From Mycolicibacterium moriokaense (lineage in GTDB: Bacteria > Actinomycetota > Actinomycetes > Mycobacteriales > Mycobacteriaceae), in assembly GCF_003347205.1 (NCBI RefSeq), contig NZ_QQBJ01000025.1, positions 39,565-103,564 on the forward strand: DNA of 64,000 nt. Reading direction: 5' to 3'. The position numbers were made by a program, and so were the translations under genes. Below the pieces are notes generated by a model, which worked only from the letters and a program-made list of their open reading frames with translations, made no database searches and was not told the origin of the DNA. Shown here in pieces: positions 14,337-22,489 of this stretch (positions are counted from its first letter, which is position 1; every line of letters starts with the position of its first letter).

Positions 14337-15201
14337 GCAGCCGCGACATCCGCCGGTCGGCGAGCACCTTGCCGCCGGTCTGACACGTCGGGCAGTACTG
14401 AAAAGACTTGTCGGCGAACGACACTTCCCGCACGGTGTCACCGCACACCGGGCACGGCAGCCCGGTTCGGGCGTGCACCCGCAGGCCGGAGCGCTTCTCC
14501 CCCTTCAACGTCGCGGCCTGCTGGCCGACCGAGCGCGACACCGCGTCGGTCAGCACCGCGATCATCGCGTCGTGTAGCGCGGCGAGTTGCGCGTCGGTCA
14601 GCTTGCCCGCGGTCGCGAACGGGGACAGCTTGGCCACGTGCAGGATCTCGTCGCTGTAGGCGTTGCCGATGCCCGCGATCACCTTCTGGTCGGTGATCAC
14701 GGTCTTGATCCTTCCGCCCTGCCCCGCGAGCACCTCCGCAAGGCCGTCGGCGCTCAGGTCCAGCGCGTCGGGGCCCAATGCCGCGATCTGGGGAACCTTG
14801 GCGGGATCGTCGACCAGCCAGACCGCCAGCCGTTTCTGCGTGCCCGCCTCGGTGAGGTCGAATCCCGATCTGCGCTCCGGCGTGCTCGGGTCACTCAGGT
14901 GCACCCGCAACGCGATCGGACCCTTGCCGGGCTTCAGCGGCGTGGCGGCCAGCTGGTCGGACCAGCGCAGCCAGCCCGCCCGCGACAGGTGTGTGATCAG
15001 GTGCAGCGCGCCCACCTGCAACCCCAGATATTTGCCCCACCGGTTCGCGCCGGTGACCTCGGCCCCGTGCAGCGCGGTCAGCGGCGGGTCGAACGTCTTG
15101 AGCACCGACAGGGCCGACACGTCGACGCGCCCGACCGTGAGGCCGACGGCGTGCCGACGCAGGTGGTCGGCGAGGGCTTCGACCTCGGGAAGTTCCGGCA
15201 T
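14329..15201 (-). CDS. Fpg/Nei family DNA glycosylase (Rv0944-like)
   Basis: This 290-residue base-excision-repair enzyme has the catalytic N-terminus MPELPEVEAL (Pro2 and Glu3 at the active site), a helix-two-turn-helix region (VITDQKVIAGIGNAYSDEIL) and a C-terminal zinc finger CPVCGDTVREVSFADKSFQ then CPTCQ. Fpg/Nei enzymes remove oxidised bases such as 8-oxoguanine or oxidised pyrimidines and cut the strand. Most Rv0944-type proteins look like the second Fpg copy of mycobacteria. ATG is at 15201. Gene order matches M. tuberculosis. Whether it is a full glycosylase cannot be told by eye. Confidence 0.9.
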   Translation of the reverse strand: MPELPEVEALADHLRRHAVGLTVGRVDVSALSVLKTFDPPLTALHGAEVTGANRWGKYLGLQVGALHLITHLSRAGWLRWSDQLAATPLKPGKGPIALRVHLSDPSTPERRSGFDLTEAGTQKRLAVWLVDDPAKVPQIAALGPDALDLSADGLAEVLAGQGGRIKTVITDQKVIAGIGNAYSDEILHVAKLSPFATAGKLTDAQLAALHDAMIAVLTDAVSRSVGQQAATLKGEKRSGLRVHARTGLPCPVCGDTVREVSFADKSFQYCPTCQTGGKVLADRRMSRLLK

Positions 15202-15234
15202 GAGTCCAGTGTGCCCGCCCGGCCCGGTGGCGCG

Positions 15235-15618
15235 TCAGGCCTCGGGGACGATCAGCGAAAGCACCCAGCTGACGATCGACAACACGATCGCCGCCCAGAT
15301 CGCCGTCCACCAGAAGTCGTCGATGTAGAGGCCCCAGTGCGTGGTGTGCTCGGTGATCCACGAGGTGATCCACAACATCAGCGCGTTGATCACGATGTGG
15401 ATCAGCCCGAGCGTGAGGATGTACAGCGGAATCGAGATGACCTGCACGATCGGCTTGATGATCGCGTTGACGAATCCGAAGATCACAGCGACGACCAGGA
15501 TGATCCCGATCCGCTGCAGGGTGGTGTCGCCACCGACGAAGTCCACCCCGGAGACCACCCGCGTGACTATCCACAAAGCGAATCCGGTCAATGCCGCACG
15601 CAGCAGAAATGCCACCAT
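15235..15618 (-). CDS. Phage holin family 4 membrane protein
   Basis: This 127-residue protein has four hydrophobic segments and the pattern VRVV.GV plus FGFVNAIIKPIVQVISIPLYILTLG typical of the PF04020 'phage holin 4' family, which is chromosomal and widespread, not a sign of prophage. Start ATG 15618 gives the usual family N-terminus (MVAFLLRAA) and follows AGGA. An upstream ATG at 15660 overlaps the cobF stop as TGATG and would add 14 residues. The function is unknown; the protein sits in the inner membrane. Confidence 0.75.
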   Translation of the reverse strand: MVAFLLRAALTGFALWIVTRVVSGVDFVGGDTTLQRIGIILVVAVIFGFVNAIIKPIVQVISIPLYILTLGLIHIVINALMLWITSWITEHTTHWGLYIDDFWWTAIWAAIVLSIVSWVLSLIVPEA

Positions 15619-15659
15619 GGGCCCGATCCTGCCATGACCGTGACCGGCTCGGGCTGTCA

Positions 15660-16394
15660 TCACCTGCGCAGCAGGTACGTGTCCATGATCCAGCCGTGCC
15701 GTGCCCGCGCCTCGGCCCGCACCTTGACGATCTGCTCACCCACCTCACCGACGGCGCCCGAGACCAACAACTCGTCGGGCGTGCCCAGGTAGGCGCCCCA
15801 CCAGATGCGGGTGTCCGGCACGCAGGACCGGAAGGCGCAGTCGCCGTCGAGCATCACCACCGCGGTGCCCGCCAGCCCGTCGGCGGCCAGTCGCCGTCCG
15901 GTGGTGATCAGGACCGGCTCGCCGATGTCGTTGAGCGGGATGCGATGTCGCGCGGTCAGCGCCTGAATCGCGGTGATCCCCGGGATCACGTCGTACTCGA
16001 TCTGCACCCGCCGGGCGACCGCGTCGAGGATCCGCAACGTGCTGTCGTACAGCGACGGGTCCCCCCACGCCAGAAACGCGCCGACACCGTCGGGCGCCAA
16101 CTCCCGTTCGATGGCCTCGGCCCAGACGGTGGCCCGTGCCGCATGCCAGTCCGTGACTGCCAGGCGGTACTCGGTGTCGGTGCCGCGCGGCGGGTCCGGC
16201 AGTTCGACGAAGCGGTAGCCCGGTTGGCGGATGAAGCGCTCGCAGATCTGTCGCCGCAGCCTGACCAGGTCGTCTTTCGTCTCGCCCTTGTCCATCGCGA
16301 AGAACACCTGGGTGTCGTTGAGCGCGCGCACTGCCTCGGTCGTCACGTAGTCGGGGTCGCCCGCCCCGATGCCGATGACGTGGATGAACCGCAT
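15660..16394 (-). CDS. cobF: Precorrin-6A synthase (deacetylating)
   Basis: This 244-residue SAM-dependent methylase of the aerobic cobalamin pathway methylates C1 of precorrin-5 with loss of acetate. It shows the tetrapyrrole methylase fold: VIGIGAGDPDYVTTEAVRAL at the start, FLAWGDPSLYDSTLRIL in the middle and VIPGITAIQALTARH. The CobF-type C-terminus (FRSCVPDTRIWWGAYLGTPDELL) separates it from CobI/J/M. ATG at 16394 is chosen over longer options because MRFIHVIGIG is the family start. cobF is reported as missing from M. tuberculosis but present in many environmental mycobacteria, which fits the proposed host. Confidence 0.9.
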   Translation of the reverse strand: MRFIHVIGIGAGDPDYVTTEAVRALNDTQVFFAMDKGETKDDLVRLRRQICERFIRQPGYRFVELPDPPRGTDTEYRLAVTDWHAARATVWAEAIERELAPDGVGAFLAWGDPSLYDSTLRILDAVARRVQIEYDVIPGITAIQALTARHRIPLNDIGEPVLITTGRRLAADGLAGTAVVMLDGDCAFRSCVPDTRIWWGAYLGTPDELLVSGAVGEVGEQIVKVRAEARARHGWIMDTYLLRR

Positions 16395-16522
16395 AGCCGA
16401 GAAGGGTAGTTGCGCAGGCGCGCGGTAGGTTGAATGCAAAGTATCCAGTACCGCGGGTATTGACAACTTTTGCTCGGCGTCCCTACCGTTGGAGCGAGAG
16501 CGTCTACCAGAGGGAGTCGCGG

Positions 16523-17428
16523 ATGACCGGTGCTCACGTGCGCGAATCGACGCGCCAAGAGTTCGCCGAGCGACTGCTCAAGGGGTCGGTGAAGAAGTCC
16601 TACGCGCCGGTGGTCGACATCGACTGGGATGCGCCGCTGGACCCCGACAAGTTCTTCCTGCCGCCGCAGAGCGTCTCCCTCTACGGCACGCCGATGTGGG
16701 ATGAGATGACCCGCGAACAGCAGATCGAACTGTCACGCCAGGAGTTCGTCAACACGCTTTCGGCGGGAATCTGGTTCGAGAACATCCTCAACCAGGCGTT
16801 GCTGCGCAAGATCCTGCATCAGGACCCGACGACGCGCTCGACGCACTACGAGCTGACCGAACTCGGCGACGAGGCCCGCCACATGGTGATGTTCGGCAAG
16901 GCGATCGAGCACGTCGGCGCGAAGCCCGTGCAACCGCGCTGGCGGCAGCGGGTCATCATCAACGCACTTCCGTTGGGCTTCAAGGGATCCGTGCTGTGGA
17001 CGGCGGCGCTGATCGGCGAGGAGATCTTCGACTCCATCCAGCGGCAGATGATGGACGATCCGCAGCTGCAGCCGATGGTGCAGCGCCTCATGCGAATTCA
17101 CGTCACCGAGGAAGCCCGCCACATCCAGTTCGCCCGCGACGGTCTCCGCAAGCGCGCGCCGACGATGGGCCGGCTCACCAGGCTGTGGGTGTCCAACATC
17201 AACGGCCTCGGCGGCATGTTCTTCCGGTACCTGTTCACCAGCAGGATTCCTTACCTGCGCGTCGGCCTCGACGCGGATCGCGCGCGCCGGCTGGCCCGGA
17301 CCAGCCCACATCGCCACGAGGTTCAGGTCTCGGCGTTCGCCTCGCTGGCGGCCTTCCTCGAGGAGGTCGGGCTGATGGGGCCGATCTCGCGGCGGCTGTG
17401 GCGGCGCACCGGCTTCCTGCCGCACTAA
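16523..17428 (+). CDS. AurF-like diiron oxygenase family protein
   Basis: This 301-residue helical protein has the repeated ferritin-like metal motifs of the AurF / p-aminobenzoate N-oxygenase-like family (PF11583): LGDEARHMVMF and VTEEARHIQFA, each giving Glu and His ligands, with further Glu in EFVNTL and GEEIFDSIQ. It probably carries a two-iron centre and acts with oxygen; the substrate is unknown. ATG at 16523 follows AGGGAG. The next gene starts in the TAATG overlap with its stop, so the two are translationally coupled. It is divergent from cobF. Confidence 0.8.
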   Translation: MTGAHVRESTRQEFAERLLKGSVKKSYAPVVDIDWDAPLDPDKFFLPPQSVSLYGTPMWDEMTREQQIELSRQEFVNTLSAGIWFENILNQALLRKILHQDPTTRSTHYELTELGDEARHMVMFGKAIEHVGAKPVQPRWRQRVIINALPLGFKGSVLWTAALIGEEIFDSIQRQMMDDPQLQPMVQRLMRIHVTEEARHIQFARDGLRKRAPTMGRLTRLWVSNINGLGGMFFRYLFTSRIPYLRVGLDADRARRLARTSPHRHEVQVSAFASLAAFLEEVGLMGPISRRLWRRTGFLPH

Positions 17429-18207
17429 TGACTGCAGGTGGGTGTCACGACGTCGTCGTGGTCGGGGTGCCCGGCGCCGAGGCGCGGCTGGCCCGGGCAG
17501 GCGACGTCGCCGTCGTCGACTGCGACCTCAGCGGCGCCTCGTTCGACGAGACCACCCACACCTGGGCCCTGCCGACGTGCCGCGCGCGCGTGGTCGTCAC
17601 CAGCCAAACCCGCTGCGGCCGCGAAAACCTCGCGCCGTACCTCGGCGTCGCCGTGCACGGCGCACCCAACTATTTCACGGTGTCGGGTGACGGTGCCCTC
17701 GCCGATGCGCAGCTGGACTACATCGCCGGATGCCTGGACATGATGCGGCGCACCGGCAGCACCCGGATCGAGGTGTTGTTCAGCACCCAACGGATGTTCC
17801 ACCTGCGCCGCACCGACACCGCCGACCGGGCGGACGCGTCGTACTGGCGGCGGATGGCGGAGAAAGCGCCGGCAGCGTTCGACCTGAGCTCGGACATCGA
17901 CGTGATCGACGACCTCTACGACGGCGCCGCGACGGTCCGCGTCGGCGACGACGAACACCGCGTGAGAGTACGGCTGTCCGGCCGCCTCGATCCGATCGAC
18001 GGCCGATACCACTGGCAGGGAACAGTTCTCGACGCGCTGCCCGACGGCGTGCTGGCCCAGCCGCGGCCGGTCGCCGTGACGGTCGGCGAGCGGACGGCGG
18101 AATGCCGCATCACCGAACGCACGGCGCAGGGCCGGTTCTCGGTCGCCGGCGTCGGGCCTCCGCCCTACGCGCTGCCCGGTGTCGAGGTCGACGCAGGCAG
18201 CCGGTAG
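17428..18207 (+). CDS. DUF4873 domain protein coupled to the AurF-like gene
   Basis: This 259-residue protein has an N-terminal part that looks like a Rossmann-type fragment (HDVVVVGVPGAEARL, then acidic VVDCDLS), perhaps a degenerate flavin or NAD domain. The C-terminal ~90 residues (YDGAATVRVGDDEHRVRVRLSGRLDPIDGRYHWQGTV) have the DUF4873 pattern often fused to flavin monooxygenases. The start ATG overlaps the stop of the AurF-like gene (TAATG). It may be a partner, for example an electron-transfer or substrate-binding protein, of the diiron enzyme, but this is inference. The 3' end overlaps the convergent MFS gene by 43 bases. Confidence 0.7.
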   Translation: MTAGGCHDVVVVGVPGAEARLARAGDVAVVDCDLSGASFDETTHTWALPTCRARVVVTSQTRCGRENLAPYLGVAVHGAPNYFTVSGDGALADAQLDYIAGCLDMMRRTGSTRIEVLFSTQRMFHLRRTDTADRADASYWRRMAEKAPAAFDLSSDIDVIDDLYDGAATVRVGDDEHRVRVRLSGRLDPIDGRYHWQGTVLDALPDGVLAQPRPVAVTVGERTAECRITERTAQGRFSVAGVGPPPYALPGVEVDAGSR

Positions 18208-19352
18208 CGCAGCGCGAGAAGCAGCACCACCACCGCGAGTACCGCGGCGACCCCGCCCGAAACCAGCAGCGGCAGTTGACCGTTCGCGCCCCACAGCAGG
18301 CCCGCCCACAACCCGGCGGCCAAGACGGCGAATCCGCTGGCCCCCTGGAACACGCCCTGGGCGCTGCCCTGTAGATCGGATCCGACGAGCGAGGAGATCC
18401 ACGCCTTGCCCACGCCGTCCGTGCACCCGGTGAACAGCCCGTAGGCGGCGATCAGCAGCCATGCCGTGACGGTGTCTGTGGTCAGCCCGAGACCGATGTA
18501 GCCGACCGCGAAGAACACCAGGCCGATGCCGAAGACCGCGGGCCGCGGAATGCGGTCGGCGAGCACGCCCGCCGGATAGCTGGACAGCGCGTACACCAGG
18601 TTGTAACCGACATAGGCCAGGATCACTTCGACCACCGAGAAGCCGATCTCGTTGAGCCGCAACAACAGCAGCGCATCCGGGAAGTTGACGACGCCGAACG
18701 CCACCAGCAGCGCCGTCACCCGCCAGTACCGGCCGGGCAGGTCGCGCACCCGCGCGAAGATCGCCTTGCGCTGCGCGGGAACCACCCGCCGCGTCTCCTT
18801 CACCAGGAAGACGAGCGCGACGCTGAGCACCGCCGGCACCACGGCCACCCACAACAGCGGTGCGATTTGGTGGTCGAGCAGTTCGTAGCCCGCCAGGCCG
18901 AGAAGCGGGCCGACCACGGCGCCCAATGTGTCCATCGTCCGGTGGAAGCCGAACACCCGGCCACGGGCCGCGTCCTCGATGCCGTCGACCAGCAGGGCAT
19001 CGCGCGGCGCTCCGCGAATGCCCTTCCCGAGCCGGTCGACGACGCGCCCGGCGAGCACGCCGGTCCAGGCCGTCGCGGCGGCGACGATCACCTTGCCCAG
19101 CGCGGCCATCCCGTAGCCGGTCGCGATCAGCGGCCTGCGAGCGTACCGGTCACCGAGTGGACCGGCGGCCAGCTTGGTCAGGGACGCCGCGCCCTCTGCG
19201 GCCCCCTCCACCGCTCCCACCACGCCCGCCGGCGCGCCGAGCACCGCGGTGAGGTAGATCGGCAGCAGCGGGTAGAGCAGTTCGCTGGCGGCGTCCTGCA
19301 GGAACGAGACGGCAGAGAGCACCCGCACATTGCGGGTCAGCCAACTACGCAC
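18165..19352 (-). CDS. MFS transporter
   Basis: This 395-residue protein has about twelve hydrophobic segments and the MFS signature between helices 2 and 3 (GPLGDRYARRPLIATGYG), with a second weaker one (GVLADRIPRPAVFGIG). RVVDRLGKGIRGAPRDALL resembles the region found in a group of MFS proteins related to multidrug exporters. Substrate cannot be told. The GTG at 19352 is the best start. The gene runs opposite to and overlaps the DUF4873 gene. Confidence 0.85.
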   Translation of the reverse strand: MRSWLTRNVRVLSAVSFLQDAASELLYPLLPIYLTAVLGAPAGVVGAVEGAAEGAASLTKLAAGPLGDRYARRPLIATGYGMAALGKVIVAAATAWTGVLAGRVVDRLGKGIRGAPRDALLVDGIEDAARGRVFGFHRTMDTLGAVVGPLLGLAGYELLDHQIAPLLWVAVVPAVLSVALVFLVKETRRVVPAQRKAIFARVRDLPGRYWRVTALLVAFGVVNFPDALLLLRLNEIGFSVVEVILAYVGYNLVYALSSYPAGVLADRIPRPAVFGIGLVFFAVGYIGLGLTTDTVTAWLLIAAYGLFTGCTDGVGKAWISSLVGSDLQGSAQGVFQGASGFAVLAAGLWAGLLWGANGQLPLLVSGGVAAVLAVVVLLLALRYRLPASTSTPGSA

Positions 19353-19382
19353 GTGCTACATGATGCCGTGTGAACCTGACTG

Positions 19383-19655
19383 CTATTCGGGGCTCTCGTC
19401 GGTGATGGCCTGGTAGCCGTGTGCGCTGGCGCGGGTGACGAGGGCGCGAACGAGGCCGAAGACCAGGCTCTGCAGCGCGGCGGCCGCGATCGCCTCGCGC
19501 CCGGAGCGGTTGAGGTCCTTGGGGTCCGGTGGCTCCTGATCTGACGGGCTGACGCGCTGCCAGACCTGCTGGAACACCCATCCCGAGAGCAGGGCGGCCC
19601 CGATGCTGGTGCCGATCTGCAGTGGCAGGTACAGGGCCTTCGATGCCGCGCTCAT
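19383..19655 (-). CDS. DUF4235 domain membrane-associated protein
   Basis: This 90-residue protein begins MSAASKALYLPLQIGTSIGA and contains WQRVSPSDQEPPDPKDLNRSGREAIAAAALQ, the DUF4235 pattern, with two short hydrophobic segments. ATG 19655 follows GAGGAGG; the frame stays open further upstream but without a better ribosome site. The function is unknown. It is divergent from an LLM oxidoreductase gene, and a KstR-type operator lies between. Confidence 0.8.
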   Translation of the reverse strand: MSAASKALYLPLQIGTSIGAALLSGWVFQQVWQRVSPSDQEPPDPKDLNRSGREAIAAAALQSLVFGLVRALVTRASAHGYQAITDESPE

Positions 19656-19704
19656 GGCCTCCTCGTTCCCGCGCCGCACGGCCCCGAAACGCGACGGCGC
19701 CGAA

Positions 19705-19718
19705 TAGAACACGTTCTA
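19705..19718. promoter_or_regulatory. KstR-type operator
   Basis: TAGAACACGTTCTA is a perfect match to the KstR motif TNNAACNNGTTNNA and a 6+6 palindrome. It directly abuts a TAGTAT -10 (19717-19722) for the LLM oxidoreductase gene, where a bound repressor would block transcription. KstR is the cholesterol/sterol-catabolism repressor of mycobacteria. Confidence 0.75.
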
Positions 19719-19729
19719 GTATTTCATTC

Positions 19730-20596
19730 ATGCGGTTCACCTACGCCGAGGCGATGACGGATCCGACGTACTACGTGCCGCTGGCCAAGGCGGCCGAGGA
19801 CGCGGGCTATCACGCGATGACGATCGCCGACAGCATCGCCTACCCGTTCGAATCGGACTCGAAGTATCCCTACACCCTGGACGGCAACCGCGAATTCCTC
19901 GACGGCAAGGCGTTCGTCGAAGCGTTCGTCCTCGCGGGCGCGCTGTGCGCGGTCACCACCAGGCTGAGGTTCAACTTCTTCGTGCTCAAGCTGCCGATCC
20001 GGCCGCCCGCGCTGGTGGCCAAGCAGGCCGGTTCGCTGGCGGCGGTCTTCGGAAACAGGCTCGGTCTGGGCGTCGGCACCAGCCCGTGGCCGGAGGACTA
20101 CGAACTGCTCGGTGTGCCGTTCGCCAAGCGCGGCAAGCGGATGGACGAATGCATCGACGTCATCAGGGGGCTGACCTCCGGTGACTACTTCGAATACCAC
20201 GGCGAGTTCTACGACGTCCCGAAGACCAAGATGACACCGGCGCCGTCGGAGCCGATCCCGATCCTGATCGGCGGTCACGCCGAGGCAGCGCTGCGCCGCG
20301 CGGTCCGGTGCGACGGTTGGATGCACGGCGGCAGCGGCAGAAAGGAACTCGATCGCCTCATCGGGCGGTTGAACGAGATCCGCGCGCAGGAGGGCCGCAC
20401 CGGCCCCTTCGAAATCCACGTCATGTCCGCCGACGCCTACACCCCCGACGGCATCAAGCGGTTGGAGGACAAGGGCGTGACCGACGCGATTGTCGGCTTC
20501 CGAAATCCCTACGTGATGGGCAGCGACACCGAACCTCTCGACGCGAAGATACGCAACCTCGAGACGTTCGCGGAGAAGGTGATGTCGCAGGTGTAG
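19730..20596 (+). CDS. LLM-class F420-dependent oxidoreductase, KstR-controlled
   Basis: This 288-residue TIM-barrel protein has luciferase-like patterns: RFTYAEAM start, VKLPIRPPALVAKQAGSLAAVFGNRLGLGVG-type core and PIPILIGGHAEAALRRAVRCDGW. The cofactor in mycobacterial members is usually F420. A perfect KstR operator sits on its promoter. The M. tuberculosis gene Rv0940c at the corresponding place near ligD belongs to the KstR regulon, so a role in sterol or fatty-side-chain breakdown is likely, but the reaction is unknown. ATG at 19730 lies seven bases after the -10, so the message is probably leaderless. Confidence 0.85.
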   Translation: MRFTYAEAMTDPTYYVPLAKAAEDAGYHAMTIADSIAYPFESDSKYPYTLDGNREFLDGKAFVEAFVLAGALCAVTTRLRFNFFVLKLPIRPPALVAKQAGSLAAVFGNRLGLGVGTSPWPEDYELLGVPFAKRGKRMDECIDVIRGLTSGDYFEYHGEFYDVPKTKMTPAPSEPIPILIGGHAEAALRRAVRCDGWMHGGSGRKELDRLIGRLNEIRAQEGRTGPFEIHVMSADAYTPDGIKRLEDKGVTDAIVGFRNPYVMGSDTEPLDAKIRNLETFAEKVMSQV

Positions 20597-20675
20597 CGAC
20601 TTGCAGCGCAGATAGGCGTAGCGTTCGTGGTGGCTTGACGTGACTACGCCAGGTTGTGGCCTAACCGATAGGAAG

Positions 20676-20700
20676 GGTTGCCCACGCGTGGCCTGGGTAA
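20676..20700 (+). promoter_or_regulatory. Possible SigF-type promoter for the CheB gene
   Basis: GGTT (20676-20679) and GGGTAA (20695-20700) resemble the mycobacterial SigF pattern GTTT-N15-17-GGGTAT, with a 14-15 bp spacer. The ATG at 20711 is close behind, with no ribosome site. The match is imperfect and could be chance. Confidence 0.3.
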
Positions 20701-20710
20701 CCAGTTCACA

Positions 20711-21733
20711 ATGGCGAAGACAGGCCCATCGAATGATGGCGCACTACATGGCGTGGTGGCGGTCGGCGCCTCCGCCGGCGGGGTCGAGGCGCTGAACAAG
20801 ATGGCGGCAAGCCTTCCGACGGATCTGCCGTACGCCGTCCTCGTCGCTTTGCACATCCCCCCGGGCGGGCCGAGCGTGCTGGCCAGGATCATCGACCGCA
20901 GCGGTCCGTTGCCCGCCGAAACGGCGACCGAGGACACCAGACTCGAGCCCGCCACCATCTACGTCGCGGCCCCCGACCGCCATCTGATGGTCTACGACCA
21001 TCGCGCGATGCTGTCCGAGGGCCCGACCGAGAACGGGCACCGGCCCGCCATCAACACGCTCTTCCGTTCCGCCGCGCTGACGTTCGGCCCGAGAGCGATC
21101 GGGATACTGCTCTCCGGTGTGTCGGACGACGGCGTGCTCGGGGCGGCGGCGATCCGGTCCAGGGGTGGCACGGTCGTGGCCCAGCGCCCCGAGGACGCGT
21201 TGTTCGCCACCCTGCCGATGAACGCGTTGCAGGCCGGGGTCGTCGACTGCCAGGCCGCCGCCAGTGACATGGGCTCGCTGCTCAAGCAGATGGCCGACCG
21301 CGAGATCGAGGAGGTGACAGTGGAGCCCGACATCACCATGGAAGTCGAGAATCGCATCGCGATGGGCCGGCGATTCGACACCTCGTTCGACTCCGAGTCC
21401 CTCGGCCCCCACTCCGGATACACCTGCCCCGACTGCAACGGTTCGCTGGTCGCCCTTGCGGAGAATAGCTATCGCTGTCGGGTGGGCCACGCATGGACCA
21501 CCGACTCGTTGCTTCAGGCGCGAGACAACGAGATCGAGAGCGCGCTGTGGGTTGCGCTGCGCAGCCTTCAGGAGAAAGCCAAGCTGTCGCGCAAGATGGC
21601 GGACACCGTGGGCCCCGGAATGCTCGCGAAGCGCTACCGGCAACTCGCCGAAGAGGCCGAGCACGCCCAAGACGTGCTCGGCAGTCGACTTCGCGAACCC
21701 CCCTCCGGCCGAGGTGAGCGCGGTGCCGGCTGA
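20711..21733 (+). CDS. CheB-type protein-glutamate methylesterase without receiver domain
   Basis: This 340-residue protein has a CheB methylesterase domain (residues ~10-195) with the catalytic triad regions GASAGGVEAL (Ser), ALHIPPGGPS (His) and SGVSDDGVLGA (Asp). There is no N-terminal response-regulator domain. The C-terminal part has a CPDC..RCRVGH zinc-ribbon-like motif followed by a helical region (LQARDNEIESALWVALRSLQEKAKLSRKMA). It would remove methyl groups from glutamates of a partner, presumably made by the CheR-type enzyme two genes later. No flagellar or receptor genes are nearby, so the role is not chemotaxis. The next gene overlaps its 3' end by 11 bases. Confidence 0.85.
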   Translation: MAKTGPSNDGALHGVVAVGASAGGVEALNKMAASLPTDLPYAVLVALHIPPGGPSVLARIIDRSGPLPAETATEDTRLEPATIYVAAPDRHLMVYDHRAMLSEGPTENGHRPAINTLFRSAALTFGPRAIGILLSGVSDDGVLGAAAIRSRGGTVVAQRPEDALFATLPMNALQAGVVDCQAAASDMGSLLKQMADREIEEVTVEPDITMEVENRIAMGRRFDTSFDSESLGPHSGYTCPDCNGSLVALAENSYRCRVGHAWTTDSLLQARDNEIESALWVALRSLQEKAKLSRKMADTVGPGMLAKRYRQLAEEAEHAQDVLGSRLREPPSGRGERGAG

Positions 21734-22481
21734 CAATGCCTGCGCGCTGCGGGTGACGAAGGCGACGGTGAACCACGCCACCGTGCTCACCGTCGACGGC
21801 GTGCTGGACTCCACCACCTACCGGCCGTTGCGCGACGAGATCATCAAGGCCGCACTGGCCGAGCCCGCTGTCGTGCTGGTCGACTTCAGCGGGCTCGACG
21901 TGCCCGCCGAGTCCGCGCTCGCGGTGTTCACCAGCGCCCGGTGGCACGTCCGCACCTGGCCGGAGGTGCCCATCGCGCTCGTCTGCCGAAATCCGGCCGG
22001 CCGCAACGCGATTGCCCGCAACGGCGTGTCACGCTACGTCCCTGTCTACGAGTCGGTCGAGCAGGCGCTGGAAGCGTCGTCGGATGACTCTCTGCGATAT
22101 CGCCGTCGAGCCAAGGCCAGCCTCGACGCGGAGGCGGCCAGCACGCACCGCTCCCGGCAACTGATGGAGGGCTGGCTGACCGCCTGGTCGCGACCCGACC
22201 TCATCGCCGTCTCGAAAGTGATCGTGACGACCTTCGTGGAGAACGTGCTCGAGCACACCGAAAGCGCACCCACGGTGCGGCTTGAATCGGAGGACGACAC
22301 CGTCACCGTGGCGGTCGAGGACGGCAGCAGAACACCGCCCAGCCTCTCCGAGACACGGATGGCCGCCGACATCCCGACGGGGCTCAAGATCGTCGACGCG
22401 CTGAGCCGGGTCTGGGGCAGCGCACCGACACCGACGGGCAAAACGGTGTGGGCTGTGATAGGTCCCGAAAATCGGCTCTAA
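21723..22481 (+). CDS. STAS + HATPase (RsbV-RsbW-like) fusion protein
   Basis: This 252-residue protein joins a STAS domain (residues ~10-110: ATVLTVDGVLDSTTYRPLRD, VVLVDFSGLDVPAESAL) to an anti-sigma-type HATPase domain (residues ~140-250: VIVTTFVENVLEHTES with the Asn box and PTGLKIVDAL, then TGKTVWAVI). STAS and HATPase are normally separate partners of the anti-sigma switch, here fused. The GTG at 21723 is preferred because GAGG lies eight bases before it. It is flanked by CheB and CheR-PAS genes. It could set the activity of a stress sigma factor in response to that module; the target is unknown. Confidence 0.75.
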   Translation: MPADNACALRVTKATVNHATVLTVDGVLDSTTYRPLRDEIIKAALAEPAVVLVDFSGLDVPAESALAVFTSARWHVRTWPEVPIALVCRNPAGRNAIARNGVSRYVPVYESVEQALEASSDDSLRYRRRAKASLDAEAASTHRSRQLMEGWLTAWSRPDLIAVSKVIVTTFVENVLEHTESAPTVRLESEDDTVTVAVEDGSRTPPSLSETRMAADIPTGLKIVDALSRVWGSAPTPTGKTVWAVIGPENRL

Positions 22482-22489
22482 CGACGAGT

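Noticed and set aside
15235-15618. Prophage marker (phage holin family)
   Set aside because: PF04020 proteins are common chromosomal membrane proteins; no other phage genes are nearby.
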